From VXYL01 sp965243175 (GTDB lineage Bacteria > Pseudomonadota > Gammaproteobacteria > Pseudomonadales > Azotimanducaceae): DNA of 64,000 nt. Of the stretch, positions 24,543 through 32,589 are shown piece after piece; within the stretch, counting starts at the first letter, position 1, and each line of letters begins with the position of its first letter. The stretch covers positions 4,650,001 through 4,714,000 of the forward strand of contig OZ251532.1 of the NCBI GenBank assembly GCA_965243175.1, given 5' to 3'. A program made the translations under genes and the position numbers. The notes under the pieces are model-generated. The model did not search any database. It worked only from the letters and a program-made list of their open reading frames with translations, and was not told where the DNA came from.

Positions 24543-25088
24543 TCACTCGGCCTTCGGTACCGGCAGCCCAAACCACTTGAGTGGGATTTCGTTGAACATG
24601 TAGTGACAATTCATGCTGTGAACGTAGTCGAGTACATCTTTGTACTTGGGTTGCTTGTACCAGTCGTTTAGCACGTACACATATTCGACCCTGAGATGCA
24701 GTTCCCGCGTGAGTTTGACGTACTGCTTTCGCTTGAAATCGCATGTTTGCAGCTTCTCGTCCACCGATCCATTTACTTGCTGGAATTTGATCTCAATAAT
24801 GAACAGCGTGTCGCGAACAACCACCAACAGTGCATCGTCCGGTAGGATCTGCCTAGAGATCAAACGTCGCCAATTGACGCCTTTTTCGTCGAGGAACTTG
24901 TAGAACCCGTGCTTTTGGAACATCCGCGCTACTTGGCGACCTTCGTATAGAACGCTGAGGCCGGCTTGGTCGGACGACGCTTTGACGTCGTATCCGACCA
25001 GTTCCCGGAACCTGCTCTCGAGACTCACTTTCTTCTCAAACAGAAGTCCCGTTGCGGTGCTCCCTCCACCGCGCCCACCTTCCTTCAC
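24543..25088 (-). CDS. Putative type II restriction endonuclease (PD-(D/E)XK)
   Basis: This 181-residue protein has a PD-(D/E)XK nuclease signature: PDDALLVVVRDTLFIIEIK (about residues 83-101), where PD and E-x-K would bind metal, preceded by a conserved helix (GGGSTATGLLFEKKVSLE). Its GTG start overlaps the stop of the DNA methyltransferase gene by four bases (GTGA at 25085-25088), the arrangement expected of a restriction-modification pair in which methylase is made first. The sequence is clearly more AT-rich than its surroundings, suggesting transfer. The recognition site cannot be deduced from the nuclease. Confidence 0.75.
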   Translation of the reverse strand: MKEGGRGGGSTATGLLFEKKVSLESRFRELVGYDVKASSDQAGLSVLYEGRQVARMFQKHGFYKFLDEKGVNWRRLISRQILPDDALLVVVRDTLFIIEIKFQQVNGSVDEKLQTCDFKRKQYVKLTRELHLRVEYVYVLNDWYKQPKYKDVLDYVHSMNCHYMFNEIPLKWFGLPVPKAE

Positions 25089-25957
25089 TGGCCATCTCCT
25101 GTTTGGAAAATGTCCGACATGGTGGCATCTAGCGCCGTGCCTAGGCGATCCTTCGAGAGACGCACGAAATCGTCTTCGAGTTCACAACCAACGAATCTTC
25201 TCTTCGTTTGGATCGCCACCACACCTGTCGTCGAACTGCCAGCGAACGGGTCGAATACGAGGTCTCCTTCGTTCGTGGACGAGAGCAGGATGCGCTCCAG
25301 CAGGCTCACTGGCTTCTGCGTGGGATGCTTGCCATGAACCTTCTCGTCGCGTTTCGGCGCGGTTAGTCGCCACACGGACTTCATCTGCTTGCCGGAGTTG
25401 TGGGCCTTCATCAGGTCGTAGTTGAACAAGTGCTTCGAGCGTTCGTTCTTCGCCGCCCAGATGATCGTCTCGCCAGCGTGGGTGAAGTACCTGCAGGAGA
25501 GATTCGGGGGCGGATTGGGTTTCTCCCAAGTGATGTCGTTGAGTATCTTCATGCCCAGCTGCTGCATCGCGAAGCCCACCGAGTGGATGACGTGGTGCGT
25601 GCCGGAGACCCAGATCGTTCCGTTCGGCTTGAGTAGTCGCTGGCAACGCATCAGCCAGGCGTGGTTGAACTCGTGGTTCAGTTGCGGGCCGCGCGATTTG
25701 TCCCAAGTTCCCTTGTCGACTTTGACCATTCGCCCGGCGTGGCAGGAGATGCCGCCGTTGGAGAGGAAGTACGGCGGGTCCGCGAAGATGGCGTCGAACC
25801 TGCCGTCGGGGTGTTGCTCGGAAAGGCGATCCATCAAGTCCAAGCAGTTGCCGTGGTAGAGCCAGACGCCCGCGCTCTCGTCCTCGAAGGCGCAACGCAG
25901 GTACACGTCCACTGGTCGGCCCAGAGGCGAATCGTCGCCGTTCGAATCGATGCCCAT
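25085..25957 (-). CDS. Type II DNA N6-adenine methyltransferase, beta class (DpnA/HinfI-like)
   Basis: This 290-residue methyltransferase has the catalytic motif DPPYFLSNGG (about residue 58) before the SAM-binding motif DPFAGSSTTGVV (about residue 236), the order that defines the beta class. Internal blocks (LLKPNGTIWVSGTHHVIHSVGFAMQQLG, ILNDITWEKPNPPPN, HPTQKPVSLLERI) strongly recall the DpnA (GATC) and HinfI (GANTC) methylases; which of these sites, if either, is modified is not decidable here. The ATG at 25957 is the natural start; the open frame upstream is antisense-like translation of the transketolase gene. The restriction gene follows with a four-base overlap. The pair sits between hisD and the transketolase-like gene. 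Confidence 0.87.
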   Translation of the reverse strand: MGIDSNGDDSPLGRPVDVYLRCAFEDESAGVWLYHGNCLDLMDRLSEQHPDGRFDAIFADPPYFLSNGGISCHAGRMVKVDKGTWDKSRGPQLNHEFNHAWLMRCQRLLKPNGTIWVSGTHHVIHSVGFAMQQLGMKILNDITWEKPNPPPNLSCRYFTHAGETIIWAAKNERSKHLFNYDLMKAHNSGKQMKSVWRLTAPKRDEKVHGKHPTQKPVSLLERILLSSTNEGDLVFDPFAGSSTTGVVAIQTKRRFVGCELEDDFVRLSKDRLGTALDATMSDIFQTGDGQ

Positions 25958-25983
25958 GAGCGCCTGGGTCACAACCCCCGCTT

Positions 25984-28515
25984 CTACAACGCCGCGAACG
26001 CTTCCCGTTGGCGCTTGAGCCGAGATTCGCGTTCGGCGGCGAAGCGGGCCACGCCTTCGGCGATGGAACTCTGGTCGAGGTGCGCTTCGGCGATCACGTC
26101 CGGCTCCAGGCCGCCGGTGAGCCAGCGGTCGTGCCAGTCCGAGACCAGCGAGTATTCGTCGGTCAGCGGGCCGACGTCGCGCAGCGGCCACATCCGTCGC
26201 GTGCCGGTGGACACCACCATCAAGTCGTAGCGCGCTTGCGGGGGGAGCACCGCGTCTCGATACGCTTGCGGCTGCCGTTCGAACAGATCTTCGCTGATGG
26301 CGGCGATCACCTTCACGTTGATGCCGTCGGCTTCCAGCTGCGGCAGGGTGCGCATCAGATTCACGGTGGAACTCGAACCCTGGACGAGAACGTAGCCGTG
26401 GCGCGGCTTGTCGGCGTCGAAATCGCGCAGCACGTAGAAGCCCTTGCGGGCGGCGAGCGGGTCCGAATCGGCGAACGTCGAACGATCCGCCACTGGGAAG
26501 TCCGGGCGGGCGACTTCCAGCACGATCACGCCCACCAGCGGATCCCGGGCGGCGATTTCCGCCGCGGCGAAATAACCCGGCGCCACGTCGTTGTAGTCCC
26601 AGAAGTTGAGGGTGATCGCCTGCCCGCGCGGGAACAGCTTCCACACCCCGGGCGCGAAGATGCCGAAGTGGGTTCTGGCGTCGGCAGCGGTTTCCGGCCC
26701 GGAGTGGCCGGCGAGGATGTTCAGCACGCCCAGGCGGAACGGGCTGTCCTGGTTCTGCTGGCTCCACACCCGCGCCGGCAGGTACATGAAGGGCGTGAAC
26801 GCGCCGTAGCTGCCGGAGAGCGCCCAGACGCCGCTGTGCATGGCCGGGTCCAGCGAGGCGCTCTGGCCGACGAGGCCGACCGCGGTGGAGGCGTTGCCGG
26901 CTTCCTGAATGGCCGCCTTCAAGCGCGTGCCGGATTGGTTGGAGACGGGGTCGTAGTGGCCGGTGAGCGAGCCTTTCTCCACGTTGATGGAACTGGAAAG
27001 ATCGGCGGAGATGGTGATGAAGCGGTTGTCCGTGACGTGGTTCATCCACTTCACGACCTCCGAGATCGCGCGCCGCGTGCCGGCCACTTCGCCGGCCTTC
27101 TTGAAGAGTTCGATGCCGACCTCGCCCTGCGCTCCGGTGACCGTCTGCGGGGCGGTGGGCAGGTTGTCCACGCGCAGGCGGTCGTCCTGGAACGGGTCGC
27201 GGCTGTTGGTCACGCGCAGTTTGTGATCGTCGCGCACCTGATCGCCGATGGCCACCACGCGGTCGCTCAGCCACTCGCCCAGGCCGTTCTGTTCGAGGAC
27301 GGACATCGCCACGTCGATGTTGGTCTTGAACTGGCGAAGGCGCTCGGCGGGATCCTCGATGGCGCCGTCGCGAATGCCTTGGAAGGTCACGCCGAAGCGC
27401 TGCTCGAAGGTTTCGGCGAGCGCCACGAAGTAGGGCGCGTTCATCTTCATGTCGTAGGGGTGGCTGGGATGGCCGACCACCTGGTCGCCGTAGCCGGGAA
27501 TCCGCCCGTCCTGCGCGGCTGGCCACCAGCCCTTGGTGGTGTTGCCGACGACGATCATCGGCCGGCGATCGTTCGGGTCCCAGCCCTCCATCGTCTTCAG
27601 CGCGGCGAGCACCTGGTCGTAGTCGTTGCCGTCGTCCAGCGATATGACGTTCCAGCCGTAGGACGCCCACTGGTCGGCGATGTCGTAGCCGCCGATGGAT
27701 TCCGCCACCACGCCGCCGATCAGCGAATCGTCGATGCCGGCGTTGTTGTACGAAAGCAGCACGCGCAGCCGCTTGCCGACCCGCTGCGCCACCGCTTGCG
27801 TCTTGAACTCCTGGGCGTGGCCGGAGGTCATGGCGAACTCGCCTTCGAGGGCGACGATCTTCGGCGCGTCGCCTGCGCCCATGAAGTCCCAGAACGCGGC
27901 CTTGCCGGCTGCCGTGGCGATGCCGATGCCCGATGGCCCGCCGTTCACGTCGTTGATGAGGTCGGTGGTTTCCGAGTGCCCGGCGAGGGAGCGGATGCCG
28001 CGTTCCTTGGCCTGGGCGAACAGCGGATCGTCGAGCAGTCCGGCGTCCGCCAGCAGCGTCGAGAGCGCCCCGGCGCCGCGCCGAAAGCCGATCGCGTCCA
28101 CGGCCAGCATGGCGACTTTCGGATCCACCCGGTAGCGGGCGTCGCCGGTGGCCGCGAAGCGTCGCGCCATCGCTTCGCCCTGGATCATCCACAGCGCGTA
28201 GAGGGTCGGAATGTTGTGCCCGCCGGCGAGCAGGAGTTTGTCGCCGAAGGGATGCTTCGGGCGGCGGTAGTCGTAGCGCAGCCCACCGTGTTCCGGCCCG
28301 GCGAGGTGCAGGGCGATGTTGTACGGCGTGTACGCAAGCGGGCCGCCGAAGTGGCCCGTCTGCTGGTAGTTGCCGAGCAGCGTGAGCGTCATGGCGGTCA
28401 TGAAGCCCACGTCTTCGAGACGCGCTCGGTCGTAGGCGGGCACTTCGACGGTTCTCTCGGTGGCTTGGCCGCGCGTCGCAGCGGTGCGCACCAACACGGC
28501 GTTTCCGTTGGGCAT
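25984..28515 (-). CDS. Transketolase-like thiamine-diphosphate enzyme
   Basis: This 843-residue protein has the transketolase layout. An N-terminal ThDP-binding domain (AGGHNIPTLYALW, GPSGIGIATAAGKAAFWDFMG, VALEGEFAMTSGH...LLSYNNAGIDD) is followed by a pyrimidine-binding domain (RFITISADLSSSINVE ... GQSASLDPAMHSGVWALSGSYGAFTPFM) and a C-terminal domain. The ThDP motif is atypical: GE replaces the usual GDG, though NN follows at about the right distance. It is longer than normal transketolase (about 660) and near AceE length. The ATG at 28515 is chosen; an upstream GTG/ATG frame adds a basic leader. No other pentose-phosphate gene is adjacent. The substrate is uncertain. Confidence 0.8.
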   Translation of the reverse strand: MPNGNAVLVRTAATRGQATERTVEVPAYDRARLEDVGFMTAMTLTLLGNYQQTGHFGGPLAYTPYNIALHLAGPEHGGLRYDYRRPKHPFGDKLLLAGGHNIPTLYALWMIQGEAMARRFAATGDARYRVDPKVAMLAVDAIGFRRGAGALSTLLADAGLLDDPLFAQAKERGIRSLAGHSETTDLINDVNGGPSGIGIATAAGKAAFWDFMGAGDAPKIVALEGEFAMTSGHAQEFKTQAVAQRVGKRLRVLLSYNNAGIDDSLIGGVVAESIGGYDIADQWASYGWNVISLDDGNDYDQVLAALKTMEGWDPNDRRPMIVVGNTTKGWWPAAQDGRIPGYGDQVVGHPSHPYDMKMNAPYFVALAETFEQRFGVTFQGIRDGAIEDPAERLRQFKTNIDVAMSVLEQNGLGEWLSDRVVAIGDQVRDDHKLRVTNSRDPFQDDRLRVDNLPTAPQTVTGAQGEVGIELFKKAGEVAGTRRAISEVVKWMNHVTDNRFITISADLSSSINVEKGSLTGHYDPVSNQSGTRLKAAIQEAGNASTAVGLVGQSASLDPAMHSGVWALSGSYGAFTPFMYLPARVWSQQNQDSPFRLGVLNILAGHSGPETAADARTHFGIFAPGVWKLFPRGQAITLNFWDYNDVAPGYFAAAEIAARDPLVGVIVLEVARPDFPVADRSTFADSDPLAARKGFYVLRDFDADKPRHGYVLVQGSSSTVNLMRTLPQLEADGINVKVIAAISEDLFERQPQAYRDAVLPPQARYDLMVVSTGTRRMWPLRDVGPLTDEYSLVSDWHDRWLTGGLEPDVIAEAHLDQSSIAEGVARFAAERESRLKRQREAFAAL

Positions 28516-28673
28516 TCGGCGTTCTCTCGCTTTTTCCTCCCTCGCCGCCGAAGCGCGGCGAGGCATGTGGTCATGGCGTCGGCGGGGGATCGCCGGCACG
28601 TCGATGAGTCAGCCTAGCGCAACTCGCGCCACGGTGTCATCCGCGATTGGCGTGGTGTCAGCGCGGCGCCGAG

Positions 28674-29873
28674 CTAGCCGAGCCCCAGTTCCCCCCGCCA
28701 CAGCCGCTCGACGAACGCCTTGGCCGGCAGGATGTCTATGCCGTCCTCGGTGCGTCTGGGGAGCGGCTCCAGGCAGACCAGCACGCGGTGCGCTTCCGGA
28801 TGGTCCTTGGCGAAGCTGCGCAGCCCCTTCAGATGGCGACTGCCGATCTGGGCGCTCGCCTTGGCTTCCACCGCGACGCGGGCGTCGCCGAGCACGAAGT
28901 CCACCTCCGCGCCGCTGGACAAGCGCCAGTAGCTCAGCTTGTCCTTGAGCTCGCGGTAGGCGATGCAGGCGGTGAGTTCGTGGAACACCCAGTTCTCGAA
29001 CGCCTTGCCGTAGGCTTCGGACCCAGGCGCGAGGACGCCGCGCTGCGCCAGCCGGTTGACGATGCCCACGTCCGCGAAGTAGAACTTCGAGGCGCGCAGG
29101 ATGCGCCGCTTCGGGCGCCGGCGATAGGCCGGTAGCCAGCGGCCAAGCAGCGTATCTTCCAGAATCTCGAAGTACGCCCGCACGGTGTGGCTGGAGACCC
29201 CGCAGTCCGCGGCGACGTTCGTGAAGTTCACCATCTCGCCGTCGCACAGCGCCGCCGCGTGCAGGAAGCCGGAGAACGCCGGCAGGTTGCGCACCAGCCC
29301 TTCGGCGGCGATCTCCTCCTTCAGGTAGTTGTCGACGTAGGCGTCCAGGCGGCGGTCGGGACTGCGGGCTTCGAGCATCCGCGGCAGATAGCCGTGGTTC
29401 AGCATGCGGGTCAAGTCGAAGCCGGCGTCGAGTTCGGCCGCGGTCAGGCCGCGCAACTCGAACCGCAACGCGCGTCCGCCCAGCAAGTTGGCTGCGCCGC
29501 GCCGCACCTTGCGGGCGCTCGAACCGCACAGCGCGAAGTTCAGCCCGCGGTTCTCGATCAGCCAATGCGCCTCGTCGAGCAGCCCCGGCACTTTCTGCAC
29601 CTCGTCGATCACGACTTGGCCGTTCTCCCCGTCCTGCCCGCCCCGCAGCCAGCCAGCCGCCGCCATCTCTTCCCGCAGCCGCTCGGGATTCGTCGTGTAG
29701 CGGCGGAACTCGTCCGCCTTGAGCAGATCGATCCAGCGCACGCGCGGTCCGCTCGGAAAGCGCTCTCGCAGCAGCGTGGTCTTGCCGGTCTGCCGCGGCC
29801 CCCACAGGAAGAACGTCTCTTCGCCGAGCGCGGGCAGCCGCAATTCTCTTCCGATGGCCACGGGGTCCGACAC
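28674..29873 (-). CDS. AAA ATPase of the AAA_14/DUF4143 family
   Basis: This 399-residue protein has a P-loop (WGPRQTGKTT, residues 24-33), a Walker B (QVVIDEVQKVPGLL), a sensor stretch (ALCGSSARKVRRG) and the DUF4143 C-terminal part, which contains VDFVLGDARVAVEAKASAQIGSRHLKGL, a nuclease-like D...E-x-K pattern. The family is widespread and often accessory; its function is unsettled. The best start is GTG at 29873; no good ribosome site is seen. The region just upstream (29896-30079) is an AT-rich array of inverted repeats that looks like a duplicated operator, so tight or self-regulated expression is likely. Confidence 0.82.
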   Translation of the reverse strand: MSDPVAIGRELRLPALGEETFFLWGPRQTGKTTLLRERFPSGPRVRWIDLLKADEFRRYTTNPERLREEMAAAGWLRGGQDGENGQVVIDEVQKVPGLLDEAHWLIENRGLNFALCGSSARKVRRGAANLLGGRALRFELRGLTAAELDAGFDLTRMLNHGYLPRMLEARSPDRRLDAYVDNYLKEEIAAEGLVRNLPAFSGFLHAAALCDGEMVNFTNVAADCGVSSHTVRAYFEILEDTLLGRWLPAYRRRPKRRILRASKFYFADVGIVNRLAQRGVLAPGSEAYGKAFENWVFHELTACIAYRELKDKLSYWRLSSGAEVDFVLGDARVAVEAKASAQIGSRHLKGLRSFAKDHPEAHRVLVCLEPLPRRTEDGIDILPAKAFVERLWRGELGLG

Positions 29874-29895
29874 GATTCACCGCCTTCCAGAATGC

Positions 29896-30079
29896 TGCAT
29901 TTTTGAACCTCAACTTCAAATTTACATGATATTTTGAAGTAGCACCTCAAAATTACACGCGAAATTCACACCTCGTACACATCTCTTCACCGTCGCGGGG
30001 CCTCTTCAAGTGGCGTGTATTCTTGAACCGTCACTTCAAAATTACATGCAATTTTGAAGTTCAACTTCAAAATTACACG
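29896..30079. promoter_or_regulatory. Duplicated palindromic operator-like array upstream of the DUF4143 ATPase
   Basis: A 16-base element, ACTTCAAAATTACATG or close variants, occurs at 29913, 29944, 30033 and 30064. Reverse-complement copies at 29925-29940 and 30045-30060 turn the first and third into 28-base palindromes centred on CATG (29913-29940 and 30033-30060; the second has perfect 11-base arms). In both clusters the extra half-site starts 31 bases after the palindrome start, and a degenerate reverse copy precedes it (29896, 30014). The two clusters are 120 bases apart. AT-richness contrasts with the genome. It could bind a dimeric repressor; RNA hairpins are an alternative. Confidence 0.7.
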
Positions 30080-30137
30080 GTTTATATCGCCTGCACTCGC
30101 CTTCGAGACGTGCGGCGCTGGCGGTGTGCCGACCCGC

Positions 30138-31622
30138 CTAGAACGTCAACGCGCCCTCCGCGGAGATGGCTGCCGGTCGGCCGCAGAACTCTTCCTTCGT
30201 CATGGCGTCGAGCACGTCGGCTTCCCGCGTGTTGCCCCAGGTGCGCCGCCCGTCGTCGAGCAGGCAGGCCGCGAGGCCCTGGGTCGGGCCGTCGGCGCCG
30301 TACATCACGGTATAGCCTTCGATGCGCACCGGTCCCGTCCACGATTCGGCGACTTCCCGAGTCGGCGCGGCGTCCACTTCGGCTTGCGGTTCGTCGTGGC
30401 GGAAGCCTTCAAGCGGCGCCGCCGTGGAGTAGACGCCGAAGGCGTGCTTGGTCACGAAGCCGCCGTTGCTGGTGACGAGCCCGACCTCGCCCGGCCGTTC
30501 GCGCAGCACCTGCGCGGTTCGGGCGATGGCGTGCATCACGTAGTTGTTCAGCGGCCCGCCGCCGAAGGTCAGGCCGCCGGTGACGGTGAGCGGGCGATCT
30601 TCGCCAAGGCCGAGTTCCTGCGCGGCGATCTGCACGGCGGAGGGAAAACAGCTGTAGAGGTCGACGTGGCCGATGTCGGCGAGCTCGACCTGCGCGAGTT
30701 CCAGGCAGCGGGCGCCAGCGATGCGAATTGCGGGCGAGCTGTGCAGATCGTCGCGGTTGGACACGGCGTAGGTGTCGTGCGCCTCGGTGCCCGCCCACGG
30801 ATGGATCCACTTGCGCTCCGGCACACCCAAGCGGCGGGCCGTCTCCACCGAACACAGAATCAGCGCCGCGGCCTGGTCCACGTTGCTGTTGGAGTTCATC
30901 AGCTTCGTGTACGGAAAGGAGATTCGGCGGTTGAAGCTGCTCGGCTCGCGGATTTCCTCCGCTGTCTTCGCATCGCGCAGCCAAGCGTGGGGATTGCCCG
31001 CGGCGACGCGGCTGAAGCCCGCCCAGAGTTCGGATATCCGCTCGACGTGCGCCGGCAGCGACTCGCCCCGCGCATGGCGAATGGCGTTCTCGAAGATCGG
31101 ATACATCTGGATCGGCTCGGCGATGCCGCGCTTCGCCTCGATGCGGTGGCGCATCTTCAGCTCCACTCCGAAGCGCCGATCCGGCTCTCCCGGCGCGTCG
31201 CGCCACTGGAGTTCGACTCGGCCGCGCCGCGCCTTCGCCTGGGTGCGCCCGCACTCGGCGCCGACCAGCACGACGATGCCGCGTTCGCCGCGCTGGATCT
31301 CCAACGCCGATTCGTTCAGCACCGACTGCACCGAGTTGCCGCCCCAGGTGGAGACGCCGGTCTCCGCCTGCGGACTGCCGATGGCCTCCGCCACCGCCTT
31401 GGCCGGATTCCGATAGGGCCACATGCCGCGGATCGCGCGCACCGAATCCACTTGCCGCAACAGTGCCGGAACCTCGGCGTCCGCGGCGGCCTCGCGCACG
31501 GCGTCGATCATCAAGTCCAGCGGTTCGGCGCCGTGGCCGCGCACCGGGTCCGCGTCGCGCTGCTCAAGTTGCGCGACGCCGATCAGCACCGGCATGGAAG
31601 CGTGTGCGGGCATGGTCGCCAT
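30138..31622 (-). CDS. Thiolase-like acetyl-CoA acetyltransferase family protein
   Basis: This 494-residue thiolase-superfamily protein resembles the non-classical acetyl-CoA acetyltransferase or sterol-carrier-thiolase group. Evidence includes VLIGVAQLEQRD at the start, a central SFNRRISFPYTKLMNSNSNVDQAAALILCSVETARRLG, DLYSCFPSAVQIAA with a cysteine, GGLTFGGGPLNNYVMHAI and a C-terminal domain. Substrate and direction (thiolytic cleavage or condensation) are unknown. The start is uncertain: ATG at 31622, overlapping the stop of the upstream PLP-lyase gene, or ATG at 31613. It is the last gene of a compact operon after the larA-like and PLP-lyase genes. Confidence 0.8.
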   Translation of the reverse strand: MATMPAHASMPVLIGVAQLEQRDADPVRGHGAEPLDLMIDAVREAAADAEVPALLRQVDSVRAIRGMWPYRNPAKAVAEAIGSPQAETGVSTWGGNSVQSVLNESALEIQRGERGIVVLVGAECGRTQAKARRGRVELQWRDAPGEPDRRFGVELKMRHRIEAKRGIAEPIQMYPIFENAIRHARGESLPAHVERISELWAGFSRVAAGNPHAWLRDAKTAEEIREPSSFNRRISFPYTKLMNSNSNVDQAAALILCSVETARRLGVPERKWIHPWAGTEAHDTYAVSNRDDLHSSPAIRIAGARCLELAQVELADIGHVDLYSCFPSAVQIAAQELGLGEDRPLTVTGGLTFGGGPLNNYVMHAIARTAQVLRERPGEVGLVTSNGGFVTKHAFGVYSTAAPLEGFRHDEPQAEVDAAPTREVAESWTGPVRIEGYTVMYGADGPTQGLAACLLDDGRRTWGNTREADVLDAMTKEEFCGRPAAISAEGALTF

Positions 31623-31623
31623 C

Positions 31624-32589
31624 TTACCGCTCGCCAGCGAGTACGCCGCGAAACACGTCCGCATCGACGTTGCCGCCGGTGAGTACCGCGGCCACCCGCT
31701 TGCCGGCGCATTGCTGGCGCTCCTTCAGCACCGCGGCGAAGGCGGCCGCCCCGGCGCCTTCGGCGACGTTGTGCGTGTCCGTGTAGATGGCGCGCATGGC
31801 GCTGGCGATTTCCGCTTCGCCGACTTCGACGATTCGCGCCGCGCCGGCCCGGATGATCGCCAGCGCTTCGGGGCCGGGAACGCGGCAGGCCATGCCGTCC
31901 GCGAAGGTGTCCGCGCTGTTCGTCTCGACCACGCGCCCGGCCGCGAAGCTCAAGGCCATGGCCGGTGCTTCGGCCGCCACCACGCCGACGATCTCGGTCT
32001 TCAGCCCCAGCAGATCGCGCACGCCGATCAATCCGCAGATGCCGGACCCCATGCCGATGGGCACGTAGACCGCATCCAACGCCGGCACGGCCTCGAAGAG
32101 CTCCAGCGCGTAGGTGGCGACGCCGCGCACCAGGGCGGGATGGAACGCTGGCACCAGCAGGGCGTCGCTCTCGGCGGCCTGCCGCTCGCACTCCACCCGC
32201 GCCGCGTCGAAGTCGTGCCCGAACTCGACCAGTTCGGCGCCCCAGGCGGCCATGGCCGCGTTCTTCTCGACGCTGTTGCCGCGCGGCGCGAACACGGTGG
32301 TCGGCACGTCGTGGCGGCGCGCCGCGAAGGGAATGCTCTGGCCGTGGTTGCCCCGCGTGGCGGCCACCAGACGCGGCGGCAACTTCCCGGCGCGCTTCAA
32401 CTCGTCGAGATAGACCAGCCCGCCGCGCACCTTGAACGCGCCGATGGGCGTGTGGTTTTCGTGCTTCAGCCAGACGTCGCAAGCGGCGCGTTCGCAGAGC
32501 CCCGGCCAGCGGTACTGCGGCGTGGGCGGCATCGCTTCGCCCACCACTTCGCGGGCGTGTTCCATTTCCGCCCGGGTCAGCTTGCTCAT
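31624..32589 (-). CDS. Threonine dehydratase-like PLP-dependent lyase
   Basis: This 321-residue fold-type II PLP enzyme has the lysine that binds PLP in PIGAFKVRGG (about residue 53), an asparagine loop in ATRGNHGQS and a C-terminal GGNVD. The glycine-rich phosphate loop is unusual: IGMGSGICGLIG instead of the classical SGGGG. The relatives I recall are threonine/serine dehydratases and hydroxyaspartate ammonia-lyases. No ACT regulatory domain is present, so it is a catabolic type. The ATG at 32589 overlaps the stop of the larA-like gene by four bases (ATGA), and the thiolase-like gene overlaps its end. Confidence 0.85.
   Translation of the reverse strand: MSKLTRAEMEHAREVVGEAMPPTPQYRWPGLCERAACDVWLKHENHTPIGAFKVRGGLVYLDELKRAGKLPPRLVAATRGNHGQSIPFAARRHDVPTTVFAPRGNSVEKNAAMAAWGAELVEFGHDFDAARVECERQAAESDALLVPAFHPALVRGVATYALELFEAVPALDAVYVPIGMGSGICGLIGVRDLLGLKTEIVGVVAAEAPAMALSFAAGRVVETNSADTFADGMACRVPGPEALAIIRAGAARIVEVGEAEIASAMRAIYTDTHNVAEGAGAAAFAAVLKERQQCAGKRVAAVLTGGNVDADVFRGVLAGER

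Noticed and set aside
25958..28192. Upstream extension of the methyltransferase frame to 28192
   Set aside because: The extension overlaps the transketolase-like gene on the same strand in another frame and shows no homology; the methylase begins naturally at 25957.
26008..28617. An 869-codon open frame on the plus strand
   Set aside because: It is antisense to the transketolase-like gene and rich in His, Arg and Gly without domain matches; the minus-strand product is clearly the real one.
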